Source of the DNA: Flammeovirga kamogawensis
GTDB taxonomy: Bacteria > Bacteroidota > Bacteroidia > Cytophagales > Flammeovirgaceae
Length of the DNA: 64,000 bases
Assembly (NCBI RefSeq): GCF_018736065.1
Contig: NZ_CP076128.1
Location: 1,488,001-1,552,000, forward strand
Direction of reading: 5' to 3'
Made by a program: the position numbers and the translations under genes. The notes under the pieces are model-generated. The model made no database searches, was not told the DNA's origin, and saw only the letters and a list, made by a program, of their open reading frames with translations. Of this stretch, positions 8,793-18,180 are shown piece after piece (within the stretch, counting starts at the first letter, position 1; every line of letters begins with the position of its first letter).

Positions 8793-9605
8793 TTATTTAT
8801 TCACTGTAATTAAGGTAACAATAGAAACAATTGCAGCAGTAATTGAGGCTACTATTGATACATTTCTTTGGATATATTCTAATGTAGGACGACGTTTGAT
8901 TGGTAAAATAACCAATACATCTTCCTGCTGTAAATAGTAATACGGACTTGTTATAAACAACTCATCATTTAAGTTTAAATAAATCGTTTGCATTTGTCCG
9001 TTTACCTTACGTAATAATTTTACTTTCGCTCTATTACCAAATTCTTTTGCTCCTCCAGCTTTAGCTATTGCTTCCAAAACTGATATCTCTCTTGAGTATG
9101 TACCATAAATACCTGGTCGCATTACTTCTCCTAAAACAGAAAAGCGAAAATTTAACAATTTAATACGTACAGCAGGCTGATCCATCATACCTTTAAGTAC
9201 TTCTTTTAACTTCTTCTCAGCCTGTGTATAGGTTAAGCCTCCAAATTCCATTTCCCCTACTAAAGGCAAGTCAACCATACCATTTTCATCTACTGTGTAG
9301 CCTAATAAACTTCCTTGTTCTGGGTGTTGAATATTCGCTATATTATTACCTCCTATACTTTCTACATACGCAAAAGGATTGTATTCAGGAGGAGTAACAG
9401 TTTTTACTTCTACCAAAATCTGGTCAAATGGGCGTAATGTGTTTAAAGCCATTGGTACAGAGGGTACTTCTCTATATACGGAGTCATACGTAACTTCTTC
9501 CTTTAATTCCCCTTCATGTTTTAAGTAAGTCAATTTCTTATTTGACACACAACTCGAAAGGCAGTAGGTAAAAAATAGTATATAGAAATATTTATATTTT
9601 TTCAA
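8793..9605 (-). CDS. wza: Wza-like polysaccharide export lipoprotein
   Basis: A 270-residue lipoprotein. The signal sequence ends in the lipobox LSSC (Cys about residue 19). A Poly_export domain follows (LRPFDQILVEVKT, then the YTVDENGMVDLPLVGEMEFGGLT block, cut here to GMVDLPLVGEMEFGGLT). Next is a SLBB domain (FSVLGEVMRPGIYGTYSREISVLEAIAKAGG, key part VLGEVMRPGIY), and a C-terminal hydrophobic helix (IVASITAAIVSIVTLITV) probably spans the outer membrane, as in Wza. It forms the outer-membrane export channel partnering the Wzc-like kinase encoded immediately after it. It is the first gene of its operon. Confidence 0.93.
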   Translation of the reverse strand: MKKYKYFYILFFTYCLSSCVSNKKLTYLKHEGELKEEVTYDSVYREVPSVPMALNTLRPFDQILVEVKTVTPPEYNPFAYVESIGGNNIANIQHPEQGSLLGYTVDENGMVDLPLVGEMEFGGLTYTQAEKKLKEVLKGMMDQPAVRIKLLNFRFSVLGEVMRPGIYGTYSREISVLEAIAKAGGAKEFGNRAKVKLLRKVNGQMQTIYLNLNDELFITSPYYYLQQEDVLVILPIKRRPTLEYIQRNVSIVASITAAIVSIVTLITVNK

Positions 9606-9752
9606 TTTGTTAATTTGTTAATTTCGCTTAGAAAAAATTGTCGGCATTATTTAATGAATACATTCTGCATAAAAAACAATTATATCGTTCAAGCTCAAGA
9701 GTTTAAGATGTAATAGTTTGTTTGTTAAAAAATGCACTAGATGTATTTCGTT

Positions 9753-9760
9753 CAAATGTA
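9753..9760 (-). promoter_or_regulatory. promoter -7 box upstream of wza
   Basis: TACATTTG on the minus strand matches the Bacteroidota TAnnTTTG box, 148 bases upstream of the Wza ATG; the -33 region is only a T-run, so the match is partial. It lies between the gene and the first repeat copy. Confidence 0.4.
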
Positions 9761-9792
9761 CAAAGCTTGGGTGTAAATTAAAAACATTGTTG

Positions 9793-9969
9793 TTCTTCAT
9801 TTTTTCCATTGCTGAAAAAACGAAGCAAAAAAAGCTAGTCTGTGAAGCTAAAAGCTAAATTTATTTCGTGTAATCGGAGTAATTCAAACTCGGCTAAAGC
9901 CTCAAACAGTGAATTCCTCTAATCGATTACACTTCATAAATTCTTTACGCTTTTGTCTTCAAGGACGTT
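9793..9969 (-). repeat. structured 177-bp repeat, copy R1
   Basis: Full-length minus-strand copy of the interspersed family defined under R4. It has the central hairpin with GAGGAATTC/GAATTACTC arms (one mismatch) and the GGCT/AGCC tip. Homology with other loci continues into the flank up to ~10121, so R1 and R2 form a tandem pair with a ~329-base period. Confidence 0.9.
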
Positions 9970-10121
9970 TTGAGATGTGCGTTACGTTGCTTTTCAATAT
10001 AATGTTGTAGATGATGACACTTCTTAAACATGCTAGACCTAATTATAAAATTTCCATAATCTTTTAATCCGTTAAATCTTGGTTCTTGTTGTTAATTGGT
10101 TGGCTTGTTTTACAATCGTGG

Positions 10122-10298
10122 TTCTTCATTTTTTCCATTACTGAAAAAACGAAGCAAAAAAAGCTAGTCTGTGAAGCTAAAAGCTAAACTTATTTCGTGC
10201 AATCGGAGTAATTCAAACTCGGCTAAAGCCTCAGACAGTGAATTCCTATAATCGATTTCACTTCATAAATTTTTTACGCTTTTTTCTTCAAGGACGTT
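10122..10298 (-). repeat. structured 177-bp repeat, copy R2
   Basis: Minus-strand copy, tandem to R1. Its downstream flank (10299-10378) matches, in reverse orientation, the flanks before R5 and R6 (CACCCCAATTGAAAA and the ATCGATTTCCAAAATAGTATA segments). Between them, R1, R2 and their flanks fill most of the 940-base gap 9606-10545. I see no gene there. Confidence 0.9.
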
Positions 10299-10545
10299 TG
10301 TTGGTTACTCGGTGTTTTGTTTTCAATTGGGGTGATGTAGTTTTCGATTATTATATACTATTTTGGAAATCGATGATTTATGTTTGGGTTGAAAATTGAT
10401 ATGAATTGGACGAATGCTTTTTGGTTCTCAATTGGTAAGCAAATTGAGATGTCGATATCCTTCTCTTATTTTTTTTTACAAGTATCCTCTTTATTTTTGA
10501 TATCAGATGTAAAGCATATACGTCTTTCACTTTTTAAACTTCTGT

Positions 10546-13500
10546 ATGTTGCAGTATTACTATTGTCTTATCTTCTTATTCCTGATGTTGCCGAATGTAT
10601 TGTTTGGGCAATCTTCTACCTTAAAGGAAAAATGGGTAGGTATGAATGGGGTACAAATAGATACCGCAACAGTATACCCTGCTTCTATTAAGGTGGTGGA
10701 AGTTCAAGGACCTTATCGTGTTGTTACTCCACTACTTGATTTAAAAGGAAAGATTTGGTTTTTAGATGTGAACAAAGATACTATTCAATCCAATAGCTCG
10801 TCTGTTCGGATACAATATAGAGTACTACCCCCTCATTTAAATAGTAAATTAGATCATCGCTCGCAAGATATTTATGCTCAAGGGGGCTATGGTTTAGACC
10901 ATAGCAATGATCAATATGTATTAGAGGTACAGGAACAACAAAAAAGGGAGGAATTATTTTATGCACCTAATATTCAGAAGACAGGGAGTTTAACGAGGGG
11001 TATTTCTATGGGAAATAGTCAGGATGTTTTTGTAAACTCGGCGATGAACTTGCAGCTTCAGGGAAATATTACGGAGGATGTGGCACTCACTGCTACTTTA
11101 ACGGATCAGGATATTCCTTTTCAACCGGAGGGAAATACGCAACAAATTCAAGATTTTGATAAGGTATATATTGAACTAAAACACAAAAATGCTCAGCTGG
11201 CTGCTGGGGATATTGTGATGAAAAACGATCCTGGGGTATTTTTAAAGTACAATAAAAATGCGCAGGGAGCACAAGTCAAGGTGCTTATTGGTCATGATTC
11301 TGCAGCAATTAAATCTACCACTAAAGCTGGTATTTCTATTGCTAAAGGACAATTTTATTCTGCTGATGTTACTCCTATTGATGGGGTAACAGGTCCATAC
11401 CGCCTTTTAGGTCCTAATGGTGAGTCTAATATTGTGGTAATTGCCAACTCTGAAAAAGTATACATTGATGGCGTGTTAAAACAAAGAGGTTTTGATAATG
11501 ATTATACCATTGATTATAATTTATCAGAAATCACTTTTAATGAAAACACTCTCATTACCCAATACACACGTATTCGAGTGGATTATGAATACGCTACACA
11601 ATACTACAGCCGTACAATTTTTGAGGCCAGTCATCAAATGAAAGGAAAAACTTGGGAGGGGTATTTCAATTTTTATCAAGAGAAAGATGATAAAAACAGT
11701 AGCTTATTCTATTCTTTATCTGATGAAGACAAAAACATATTAGCAGGTATTGGCGATAGCTTACAAAATGCTATCGCTCCAGCTATTGATTCTGTAAAGG
11801 TGTATGACCCCAATAGAATTTTGTATACTAAGGTCGATACATTACAAACTGACGGTACACCTACGCTTTGCCTTAGAAGGGCAAATGAAAACGACACTCC
11901 TTTATATAGTGCGGGGTTTTCTGATGTAGGTAATAATAGAGGAAATTATATTCTAAAGGAAATCACTCCTTTTGGGCGCGTTTACCAATGGGTTTCTCCA
12001 GAACAAGGAATACGACAAGGCCGGTATTTACCTGTAAGGCGCTTGGTGGCTCCAAATAAAAAGCAGATGATTTCTTTAGGAGGAAAAGTTCACCTTACAA
12101 AGCATGAAAGTATTGGTGTTGAAGGAGCATTTTCTAACCAAGATCAAAATTTATTTTCTGACAAGGATGATGGGGATGATCAAGGACAGGCTATAGCAAT
12201 AAATATTACATCTAAAGACAGAGAACTTACAGATAAAATCAATGTTTCTACTTTTGCAAACCTAATGTATATTGATGAAAACTTTCGACAAATTGATCGT
12301 TTTCGTTCCATAGAATTTGATAGGAATTGGTCGTTAACATACGATAGTATTCCCTATAAAAATGAATTTTTCGCAGAAGGAGGTATCACCTTAGTAGATA
12401 AACACAAGCGTTCTTTTTCTTATTCATATGCTCATCGTGACCGTGAAGACGTGATTTTCGGTAGGCAACAAAATGCACAACTCAATTATGCAATTGGTCG
12501 CTTAAATTGGGACATCAAAGGATTTGAGATGTCGGCAGATCTATTACAAGAACAGCAACATTCCCAATGGCAACGTCTGATTGCCCATACTTTTTGGAAA
12601 GGTGATTTCATTCAACCAGGTTATCGATATACCACAGACAAACAACAAACAAAGTATGTACAAACAGATTCTATCACTTCATCTTGGATGAATTACGAAG
12701 AACATTTTGCTTATTTAAAACAAGGAGATAGCTTAAAGTGGAATTATCAATTGAGTTTTGCACATCGTGAAGACAATGCACCGAAAGAGGGAAAATTACA
12801 AAAACAGACGGTAGCAGATACCTATAAACTAGATGTTAGTAAAACAGGACGAAAAGGGAAATTATCTATTGGCTTAACTTATAGAAAATGGACAGATTAT
12901 TTTTCTTCAACACCATTAAATGAAGAAAGCATTCAGGGACGTATAGTGGGTGGACTCAATTTTGGTCAAGGAATTGGGCGTCTTAACGGTACTTACACGG
13001 TTTCTTCTAGTAGAGAACTCGCTAGAGAATTTGTATATGTACGTGTAGAAGACGGCAAAGGTACACATACTTGGCGTGATCTTAATAATGATGGAATTAA
13101 AGATCAAAATGAATTTTTCTTGGCCCAAAACCCAGATGAACGACAATATGCTCGTTTTTACACTCCAACAGATGAATACCTCCCTGCCTACCGCGCTACC
13201 TTAAACTTACGTTTAACATTAGCCACACCAAGAAACTGGAAAAAAGAAATCGGCATTAAAAAGTTAGTCTCACGATTTTCCAATACCTCGGCACTCCTAG
13301 TCGATAAAAAATCATTAGCAGAAGATATCCTTGGGCGCTACTCTCCTTTCCCAAACAGCACAGCCGCCAATGATATGTTAGCCTATAAATATTCACTAAG
13401 AAACACCCTGTTTTTTAACAGAAGCAACCCCATCTATGGTGCTGATTTCAGAGTGGTAATACTAGAAAACCAACAACTATTAACCCAAGGCAGAGAAAAT

Positions 13501-14037
13501 AGACAAGACCATCAGTACACATTAGGTGGAAGAGTAAATTTAGGTAGAAAAATCACCTGCAAACTAGAAGGAACCCAACGAGATATTAATAGTGCTTCAG
13601 AATATCTACCAGATAGAAATTACACCATTGACGAATATAGCCTCCATCCATCAGTAGCACTTCAACCCTCTATATACATGCGTTTCACACTTGGTTACAA
13701 ACTAAAAAGAAAAGAAGGTATTACAAATGAAAATAACCTTTCTCAATTCACAGACACCCAAGAAACATCACTAGAAGCCAAATGGAGCAAAGCTTCCGCC
13801 TTCACTATCAGTACAAAAGCCAGTGCCATCTTCCAATCCTACACCGGCGAAGAAAATACAGCCCTAGCCTACGAAATGCTCGACGCACTCTCCGTTGGCA
13901 CCAACTTTAAATGGAACGTATCTTGGACACAAAGCCTCTTCTCTGGTTTACAACTCAGAATGCAATACGATGGCAGAAAATCAGAAGATACTGATGTAAT
14001 ACATATTGGAAGCATGAACTTAACAGCACTGTTCTAA
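10546..14037 (+). CDS. large outer-membrane beta-barrel protein
   Basis: A 1163-residue protein with a signal peptide (hydrophobic LIFLFLMLPNVLFGQ, cleaved near residue 22). The N-terminal ~170 residues look like a beta-sandwich. Then comes a region TRGISMGNSQDVFVNSAMNLQ-L-Q-G (shared with large Cytophagales surface barrels), followed by several hundred residues of strands typical of a large barrel. Near residue 850 is a calcium-loop-like D-L-N-N-D-G-I-K-D-Q-N-E-F. It has no TonB box, plug or C-terminal sorting domain that I can see, and the C-terminus ends in a barrel-like strand. The function is not recognised. It stands alone between inverted repeat copies R2 and R3. Confidence 0.75.
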   Translation: MLQYYYCLIFLFLMLPNVLFGQSSTLKEKWVGMNGVQIDTATVYPASIKVVEVQGPYRVVTPLLDLKGKIWFLDVNKDTIQSNSSSVRIQYRVLPPHLNSKLDHRSQDIYAQGGYGLDHSNDQYVLEVQEQQKREELFYAPNIQKTGSLTRGISMGNSQDVFVNSAMNLQLQGNITEDVALTATLTDQDIPFQPEGNTQQIQDFDKVYIELKHKNAQLAAGDIVMKNDPGVFLKYNKNAQGAQVKVLIGHDSAAIKSTTKAGISIAKGQFYSADVTPIDGVTGPYRLLGPNGESNIVVIANSEKVYIDGVLKQRGFDNDYTIDYNLSEITFNENTLITQYTRIRVDYEYATQYYSRTIFEASHQMKGKTWEGYFNFYQEKDDKNSSLFYSLSDEDKNILAGIGDSLQNAIAPAIDSVKVYDPNRILYTKVDTLQTDGTPTLCLRRANENDTPLYSAGFSDVGNNRGNYILKEITPFGRVYQWVSPEQGIRQGRYLPVRRLVAPNKKQMISLGGKVHLTKHESIGVEGAFSNQDQNLFSDKDDGDDQGQAIAINITSKDRELTDKINVSTFANLMYIDENFRQIDRFRSIEFDRNWSLTYDSIPYKNEFFAEGGITLVDKHKRSFSYSYAHRDREDVIFGRQQNAQLNYAIGRLNWDIKGFEMSADLLQEQQHSQWQRLIAHTFWKGDFIQPGYRYTTDKQQTKYVQTDSITSSWMNYEEHFAYLKQGDSLKWNYQLSFAHREDNAPKEGKLQKQTVADTYKLDVSKTGRKGKLSIGLTYRKWTDYFSSTPLNEESIQGRIVGGLNFGQGIGRLNGTYTVSSSRELAREFVYVRVEDGKGTHTWRDLNNDGIKDQNEFFLAQNPDERQYARFYTPTDEYLPAYRATLNLRLTLATPRNWKKEIGIKKLVSRFSNTSALLVDKKSLAEDILGRYSPFPNSTAANDMLAYKYSLRNTLFFNRSNPIYGADFRVVILENQQLLTQGRENRQDHQYTLGGRVNLGRKITCKLEGTQRDINSASEYLPDRNYTIDEYSLHPSVALQPSIYMRFTLGYKLKRKEGITNENNLSQFTDTQETSLEAKWSKASAFTISTKASAIFQSYTGEENTALAYEMLDALSVGTNFKWNVSWTQSLFSGLQLRMQYDGRKSEDTDVIHIGSMNLTALF

Positions 14038-14162
14038 CCAAAACGTAGACAAGAATTTATAGGATTAAAAGATTATGAAGGTTTTATAAGTAGGTCTAGC
14101 ATGTTTTAGAAATACCATCATCTACAACATTACATTGAAAAGCAACACAATGCACATCTCAT

Positions 14163-14337
14163 AACGTCCTTGAAGAAAAAAGCGTAAAGAATTTATCAAA
14201 AGGCGCCGTTAAAAATGATTCTCTGTCTGAGAGAAGCGAGTTTAGAATCATTTAGGCAACTGAAGATCAATTTAGCTTTTTTCTTCACAGACTAGATTTT
14301 TTTGCTTCGTTTTTTCAGCAATGGAAAAAATGAAGAA
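14163..14337 (+). repeat. structured repeat, divergent copy R3
   Basis: The ends match the family, but the centre is rewritten. The inner stem is AATGATTCT (14214-14222) with AGAATCATT (14244-14252), instead of GAGTAATTC/GAATTACTC. Pairing is kept although the sequence differs. The left flank from ~14050 is the same 150-base segment found between R7 and R8. It occupies the 352-base gap after the barrel gene. Confidence 0.85.
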
Positions 14338-14389
14338 GAAACACAATTGAAAAGCAACCTTCTGTCTAAGTACAGCGAGTTAAAAAAAA

Positions 14390-14752
14390 CTACTGCATAA
14401 TAATTTCATAACTTATCCCTAACTTACTATGTAATGACTTAGCAAAAGTAATCGTTAACTTCTTTTTACCATTCATAAAATCACTAAACCTAGAAGCACT
14501 AACTCCCAATAAATTACTAGCCTCTTTTCTATTAATATTTAATGCAGCTAATTTATATTCGATATATTCAATTAAAGAAGGTTCTGCTACCTTATGATTG
14601 TTTTCTTTCTCATACAAATCTATTTGATCCGCAATCATGTTCAATAACAATACATCAGGATGATCACTCTTCATTGAATCATTCGTCACTAATAATAATT
14701 CTTCCATCTTTTCTAAAGCTACGGAATACTGCTTTTCTGTTTCTATAATCAT
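14390..14752 (-). CDS. higA: HigA-type antitoxin, XRE-family
   Basis: A 120-residue protein with an N-terminal helical region typical of HigA-like antitoxins. The helix-turn-helix is C-terminal (residues ~75-110: RKEASNLLGVSASRFSDFMNGKKKLTI). It should neutralise the adjacent HigB toxin and bind its own promoter. Its ATG overlaps the toxin stop (ATGA), and the toxin is encoded first, the usual higBA order. Pairing with a HigB-family gene makes the assignment strong. Confidence 0.88.
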   Translation of the reverse strand: MIIETEKQYSVALEKMEELLLVTNDSMKSDHPDVLLLNMIADQIDLYEKENNHKVAEPSLIEYIEYKLAALNINRKEASNLLGVSASRFSDFMNGKKKLTITFAKSLHSKLGISYEIIMQ

Positions 14753-15036
14753 AATTCTTTGATATTTCTTATTGTATCATATTCTGCGTGCGTACCAATA
14801 AATCGAATAAATACAGTTTGAATATTAAAACGAACAATACCAATAATTCGAAATGATTTCACATTAAATACATACCTACTATTACCTACATTATCAACAT
14901 CGCTAAAAACTTGCTTTAATTCTCCAAAATTATTGGGTTCAACCTTCCTGAGGTCTTTTATAAATCCTTTAAAGACAATATGATTTTGATCAAAATGTTT
15001 AAAACTTTTAATCTTTTTTTCACTTATGATCCTCAT
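14749..15036 (-). CDS. higB: HigB-type toxin (mRNA interferase)
   Basis: A 95-residue protein of the HigB_toxin family (RelE fold, ribosome-dependent mRNA cleavage). I chose the ATG at 15036, because MRIISEKKIKSF is the family N-terminus (compare 'M-x-I-I-x-K-x-x'). Visible family features are the YVFNVKSFRIIGIVRFN strands and the C-terminal FIRFIGTHAEYD segment, where the H-x-E-Y-D motif is typical. It lies in the repeat-rich zone next to R4. It is apparently intact. Confidence 0.87.
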   Translation of the reverse strand: MRIISEKKIKSFKHFDQNHIVFKGFIKDLRKVEPNNFGELKQVFSDVDNVGNSRYVFNVKSFRIIGIVRFNIQTVFIRFIGTHAEYDTIRNIKEL

Positions 15037-15211
15037 AAAACAAATATACATTATTGAGTATTAAATTACCAAATTTGTATACACCTATTAAAGCAGGACG
15101 ATATCAACAACTAAAGTTATGGTTTGATAATGAAACATCAATTCCCAGAAAATATGCGAACAAATATCTACGAAATAACCCCATTTAAAAACAAAACACC
15201 GACCAACACCA

Positions 15212-15388
15212 AACGTCCTTGAAGACAAAAGCGTAAAGAATTTATGAAGTGAAATCGACTAGAGTAATTCACTGTCTGAGGCTTTAGCCGAGTTTGAATT
15301 ACTCCGATAGAACGAAATAAATTTAGCTTTTGAATTCACAGACTAGCTTTTTTTGCTTCGTTTTTGCAGCAATGGAAAAAATGAAGAA
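15212..15388 (+). repeat. structured 177-bp repeat, reference copy R4
   Basis: It can fold as nested stems: AAAAGC 15227-15232 with GCTTTT 15326-15331; AATTTAT 15239-15245 with ATAAATT 15317-15323; ATCG 15254-15257 with CGAT 15305-15308; GAGTAATTC 15262-15270 with GAATTACTC 15296-15304; GGCT/AGCC at the tip. The right third carries AGACTAGC, a T-run, GCTTCG, and ends GCAATGGAAAAAATGAAGAA. It fills the gap between higB and the Rpn gene. Confidence 0.92.
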
Positions 15389-15465
15389 CAGATTTTTGTA
15401 TCTTGCAAAATGATAAATTCAGGATAATTACAAAGTAAAATGTAACACTATAAATAGATACAATC

Positions 15466-16380
15466 ATGCAAGACAAATATATTAACCCCTTTACAGATTA
15501 CGGCTTCAAACGACTTTTTGGACATGAACCTAATAAAAATATACTTATCGATTTCTTAAATGAACTTCTAAAAGAACAAGAAGGAGAAATTAAAACACTC
15601 ACCTACTTAAAAAATGAACATTTAGGATCTAGCGATGTAGATCGAAAAGCAATATTTGATCTTTATTGTGAAAATGATAAAGGAGAAAAGTTTATTGTTG
15701 AATTGCAAAAAACGAAACAAAATTTCTTTAAAGATAGAACACTCTATTATTCAACCTTCCCTATTGTAGAACAAGCTAAAAGATCTAACTGGAATTATGA
15801 ATTAAAAGCTGTTTACACCATTGGCATATTAGATTTTGTATTTGATGAAGATAAAGAGAACAAAGAAAAATACAGATACGATGTAAAGCTCACAGATATA
15901 GATACAAATAAAGTATTCTATGATAAGCTCACATTTATATACTTAGAAATGCCTAAATTTAATAAAGACATTACTGAACTTAAAAACAGATATGAAAAAT
16001 GGCTTTACGTTATTAGAAACCTTAATAAACTAGATCGAATCCCAGTAGAACTACAAGAAAAAATATTTGAACAATTCTTTCAAACGGCCGAAATTTCAAA
16101 AATGACAAAACAAGAGCTCCTCTCCTACGAAGACAGTTTAAAATATTACAGAGACCTAAAAAATTCTCTAGATACTGCAAAAGGTGAAGGAATTGAGATT
16201 GGTATTAAGATTGGAAGAGAAAAAGGTAGAGAGATTGGAAAAGAAGAAGGAATTGAAATAGGCGAGTACAACAATGCCATTAAAGCTGCAAAAAAAATGC
16301 TCTCTGATGGATTATCAATTGAGATAGTCTCTAAATATTCTGGGTTAACTCTTGAAGATGTGAAAAAGTTACAATTGTAA
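15466..16380 (+). CDS. Rpn-family PD-(D/E)XK nuclease (recombination-promoting)
   Basis: A 304-residue protein opening NPFTDYGFKRLFG, the signature of the 'PD-(D/E)XK nuclease family transposase'/Rpn group. The nuclease core shows KAIFDLYCENDKGEKFIVELQ, with the catalytic Asp in FDLY and Glu in VELQ. The C-terminus carries the usual low-complexity G-x-x-I-G tandem stretch (KGEGIEIGIKIGREKGREIG and more), then a short helical segment. Rpn proteins are DNA endonucleases that promote recA-independent recombination, and some vary their C-terminal repeats. It appears intact, and it sits among repeats and toxin-antitoxin genes. No terminal inverted repeats of an IS were seen. Confidence 0.88.
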   Translation: MQDKYINPFTDYGFKRLFGHEPNKNILIDFLNELLKEQEGEIKTLTYLKNEHLGSSDVDRKAIFDLYCENDKGEKFIVELQKTKQNFFKDRTLYYSTFPIVEQAKRSNWNYELKAVYTIGILDFVFDEDKENKEKYRYDVKLTDIDTNKVFYDKLTFIYLEMPKFNKDITELKNRYEKWLYVIRNLNKLDRIPVELQEKIFEQFFQTAEISKMTKQELLSYEDSLKYYRDLKNSLDTAKGEGIEIGIKIGREKGREIGKEEGIEIGEYNNAIKAAKKMLSDGLSIEIVSKYSGLTLEDVKKLQL

Positions 16381-16478
16381 TTAAACATCCAACAAGGATG
16401 GATCAAGATTTAAAGGATTAAGAAGATTTCACTATCGATTTCCAAATGAAATAGGATAAAAATTGCTACCTTCTAGAA

Positions 16479-16512
16479 GCCACGACTGAAGTCATGGGCT
16501 GATGATACAGCA
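16479..16512. repeat. S-family hairpin S1
   Basis: CCACGACT/AGTCATGG hairpin followed by GGCTGATGATA. It belongs to the second small repeat family (see S6). It is in the 479-base gap after the Rpn gene, which otherwise contains only R5, S2 and their flanks. Confidence 0.7.
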
Positions 16513-16588
16513 TCGATTTCCAAAATAGTATATGATTAAACACCTACTACATCACCCCAATTGAAAAACAAGACATCGAGCAACAACA

Positions 16589-16767
16589 AACGTCCTTGAA
16601 GACAAAAGCGTCAAGAATTTATGAAAGTAAAATCGACAAGAGTAATTCACTGTCTGAGGCTTTAGCCGAGTTCGAATTGCTCCGATTACACGAAATAAAT
16701 TTTAGCTTTTGAATTCACAGACTAGCTTTTTTTGATTCGTTTTTGCTGCAATGGAAAAAATGAAGAA
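16589..16767 (+). repeat. structured 177-bp repeat, copy R5
   Basis: Full-length plus-strand copy. The inner stem is GAGTAATTC with GAATTGCTC, where one A-T pair has become a G-T wobble. It is flanked on the left by the CACCCCAATTGAAAA spacer type and on the right by S2. Confidence 0.9.
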
Positions 16768-16803
16768 CCCAACGGTTGAAACCATGGGCTGATGATAAAG
16801 CAT
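16768..16803. repeat. S-family hairpin S2
   Basis: CCCAACGGTT/AACCATGGG hairpin followed by CTGATGATA. The inner pairs GGTT/AACC replace GACT/AGTC of S1, a paired change. It directly abuts R5. Confidence 0.7.
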
Positions 16804-16859
16804 CATCGCCAAGAAAACTGATACAAAGACTAAGGGCATAACACTTGTTAAAAGTGTAC

Positions 16860-17222
16860 TTATTTCTTTGAAATATTAAAATCATTAATAAGAACTTCGA
16901 TTTCTTTCTTAAGAATAGGCAGATGCTTTATTAAAACAGACCAAATCATTTCATCTGAAATATTATCATAAGCATGAATAACTTGATTTCTCAAGCCTAT
17001 TACTGATTTAGCACTTGTTATTTGATCTTGAATTAAAGGAGTTGATTTTATAATCCGATTCATTGCTTCACCAATAATTTCCAAATCTCGTTCAATTGCT
17101 CTTTTTAACATTATGTTTTCACGATAAACAAAAAAATCTTTAGGTATGTCTGAAAAATAAGTTTCAATTTCTTCTATTGCAATCTTTATATCAAACAACC
17201 ATTTTAATGTTTTGTTATCCAT
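16860..17222 (-). CDS. HEPN toxin (DUF86 family)
   Basis: A 120-residue all-helical HEPN-domain protein. The conserved DUF86 segments are LKRAIERDLEIIGEAMNRI and the catalytic R-x4-H in GLRNQVIHAYD (RNQVIH), followed by I-W-S-V-L-I. HEPN toxins are RNases. In MNT/HEPN pairs the partner nucleotidyltransferase inactivates the HEPN by AMP addition to a tyrosine near R-x4-H, and the Tyr in HAYD is suitably placed. Its ATG overlaps the antitoxin stop by 8 bases, so the two are translationally coupled. Intact, unlike its relative at 49.6 kb. Confidence 0.88.
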   Translation of the reverse strand: MDNKTLKWLFDIKIAIEEIETYFSDIPKDFFVYRENIMLKRAIERDLEIIGEAMNRIIKSTPLIQDQITSAKSVIGLRNQVIHAYDNISDEMIWSVLIKHLPILKKEIEVLINDFNISKK

Positions 17223-17517
17223 AAATAAGCTCTTTTTGTTTATTAATAGAGTTTATGAAAATTGGATTACGAAGAGATTGCTCTTCAACGAGATCAATTC
17301 GTCTATTAAAAAGTAATTTCAAATTTTCTTTTAAAGCCATATAATTTTCAAAATAACTAGATAGCTCACCCCTCTTAAACCTCACCAAAAAATCAATATC
17401 ACTATCCTTTTTTAGAGAACCTGTTACTGCAGATCCAAAGAGAAATAATTTTTCAACATTATATTTCTCACACAAGTTTTGTATTCGAATACTATGAATT
17501 TCGTTAATTATATTCAT
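17215..17517 (-). CDS. MNT antitoxin, minimal nucleotidyltransferase
   Basis: A 100-residue MNT-fold protein with the G-S-x10-D-x-D active-site signature: FLFGSAVTGSLKKDSDIDFLV. The third acidic residue is in RRIDLVEE. The C-terminus, SLRNPIFINSINKQKELIY, is typical. The family AMPylates the partner HEPN toxin. It is encoded upstream of and overlapping the HEPN gene. The same arrangement recurs at 49.3 kb. Confidence 0.9.
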   Translation of the reverse strand: MNIINEIHSIRIQNLCEKYNVEKLFLFGSAVTGSLKKDSDIDFLVRFKRGELSSYFENYMALKENLKLLFNRRIDLVEEQSLRNPIFINSINKQKELIYG

Positions 17518-17564
17518 AATGCAAAGATAAGAAATTTCGCCCTCAATATATAACCCTTCTAAAA

Positions 17565-17601
17565 CCCACGGTTGAAACCATAGGCTGATGATACAGCATC
17601 G
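17565..17601. repeat. S-family hairpin S3
   Basis: CCCACGGTT/AACCATAGG hairpin followed by CTGATGATACAGCATCG, the same tail as S1. It lies just upstream of the MNT gene (which is on the minus strand), so it is in the promoter region of the toxin-antitoxin pair. Confidence 0.65.
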
Positions 17602-17673
17602 ATTCCCATAATAGTATATATTAATCGAAAACTACATCACCCCAATTGAAAAACAAAACACCGAGCAACAACA

Positions 17674-17850
17674 AACGTCCTTGAAGAAAAAAGCGTCAAA
17701 AATTTATGAAGTGAAATCGATCAGAGTAATTCACTGTTTGAGGCTTTAGCCGAGTTTGAATTGCTCCGATGGAACGAAATAAATTTAGCTTTTGAATTCA
17801 CAGACTAGCTTTTTTTGCTTCGTTTTTACAGCAATGGAAAAAATGAAGAA
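17674..17850 (+). repeat. structured 177-bp repeat, copy R6
   Basis: First of three tandem copies (R6-R8) with a ~328-base period that fill most of the 1.2-kb gap 17518-18734. The inner stem is GAGTAATTC/GAATTGCTC (one G-T). Confidence 0.9.
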
Positions 17851-18003
17851 ACACGATTGAAAAACAAGCAACCCATTAACAACAAGGACCAAGATTTAAA
17901 GGATTAAAAGATTATGAAGATTTACTATCGATTTCCAAATTAGTATATGATTAAACACCTACTACACCACCCCAATTGAAAAACAAAACAATGCGCATCT
18001 CAA

Positions 18004-18180
18004 AACGTCCTTGAAGAAAAAAGCGTTAAGAATTTATAAAGTGAAATCGACAAGAGTAATTCACTGTCTGAGGCTTTAGCCGAGTTTGAATTCCTCCGAT
18101 AGAACAAAATAAATTTAGCTTTTGAATTCACAGACTAGCTTTTTTTGCTTCGTTTTTTCAGCAATGGAAAAAATGAAGAA
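18004..18180 (+). repeat. structured 177-bp repeat, copy R7
   Basis: Second tandem copy. The spacer before it includes GATTTAAAGGATTAAAAGA and the CACCCCAATTGAAAA segment. The inner stem GAGTAATTC/GAATTCCTC has one mismatch. Confidence 0.9.

Noticed and set aside
10380-10691. 103-codon frame overlapping the start of the large barrel gene
   Set aside because: It runs in another frame across the barrel's signal peptide and has no domain; the barrel reading is far more coherent.
15466-16380. The Rpn gene as an insertion sequence
   Set aside because: No terminal inverted repeats or target duplications were seen at its borders; only the general repeat copies flank it.
16146-16406. Antisense frame opposite the Rpn C-terminus
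   Set aside because: It mirrors the G-x-x-I-G repeat region and has proline/serine/isoleucine low complexity; it is a shadow frame.
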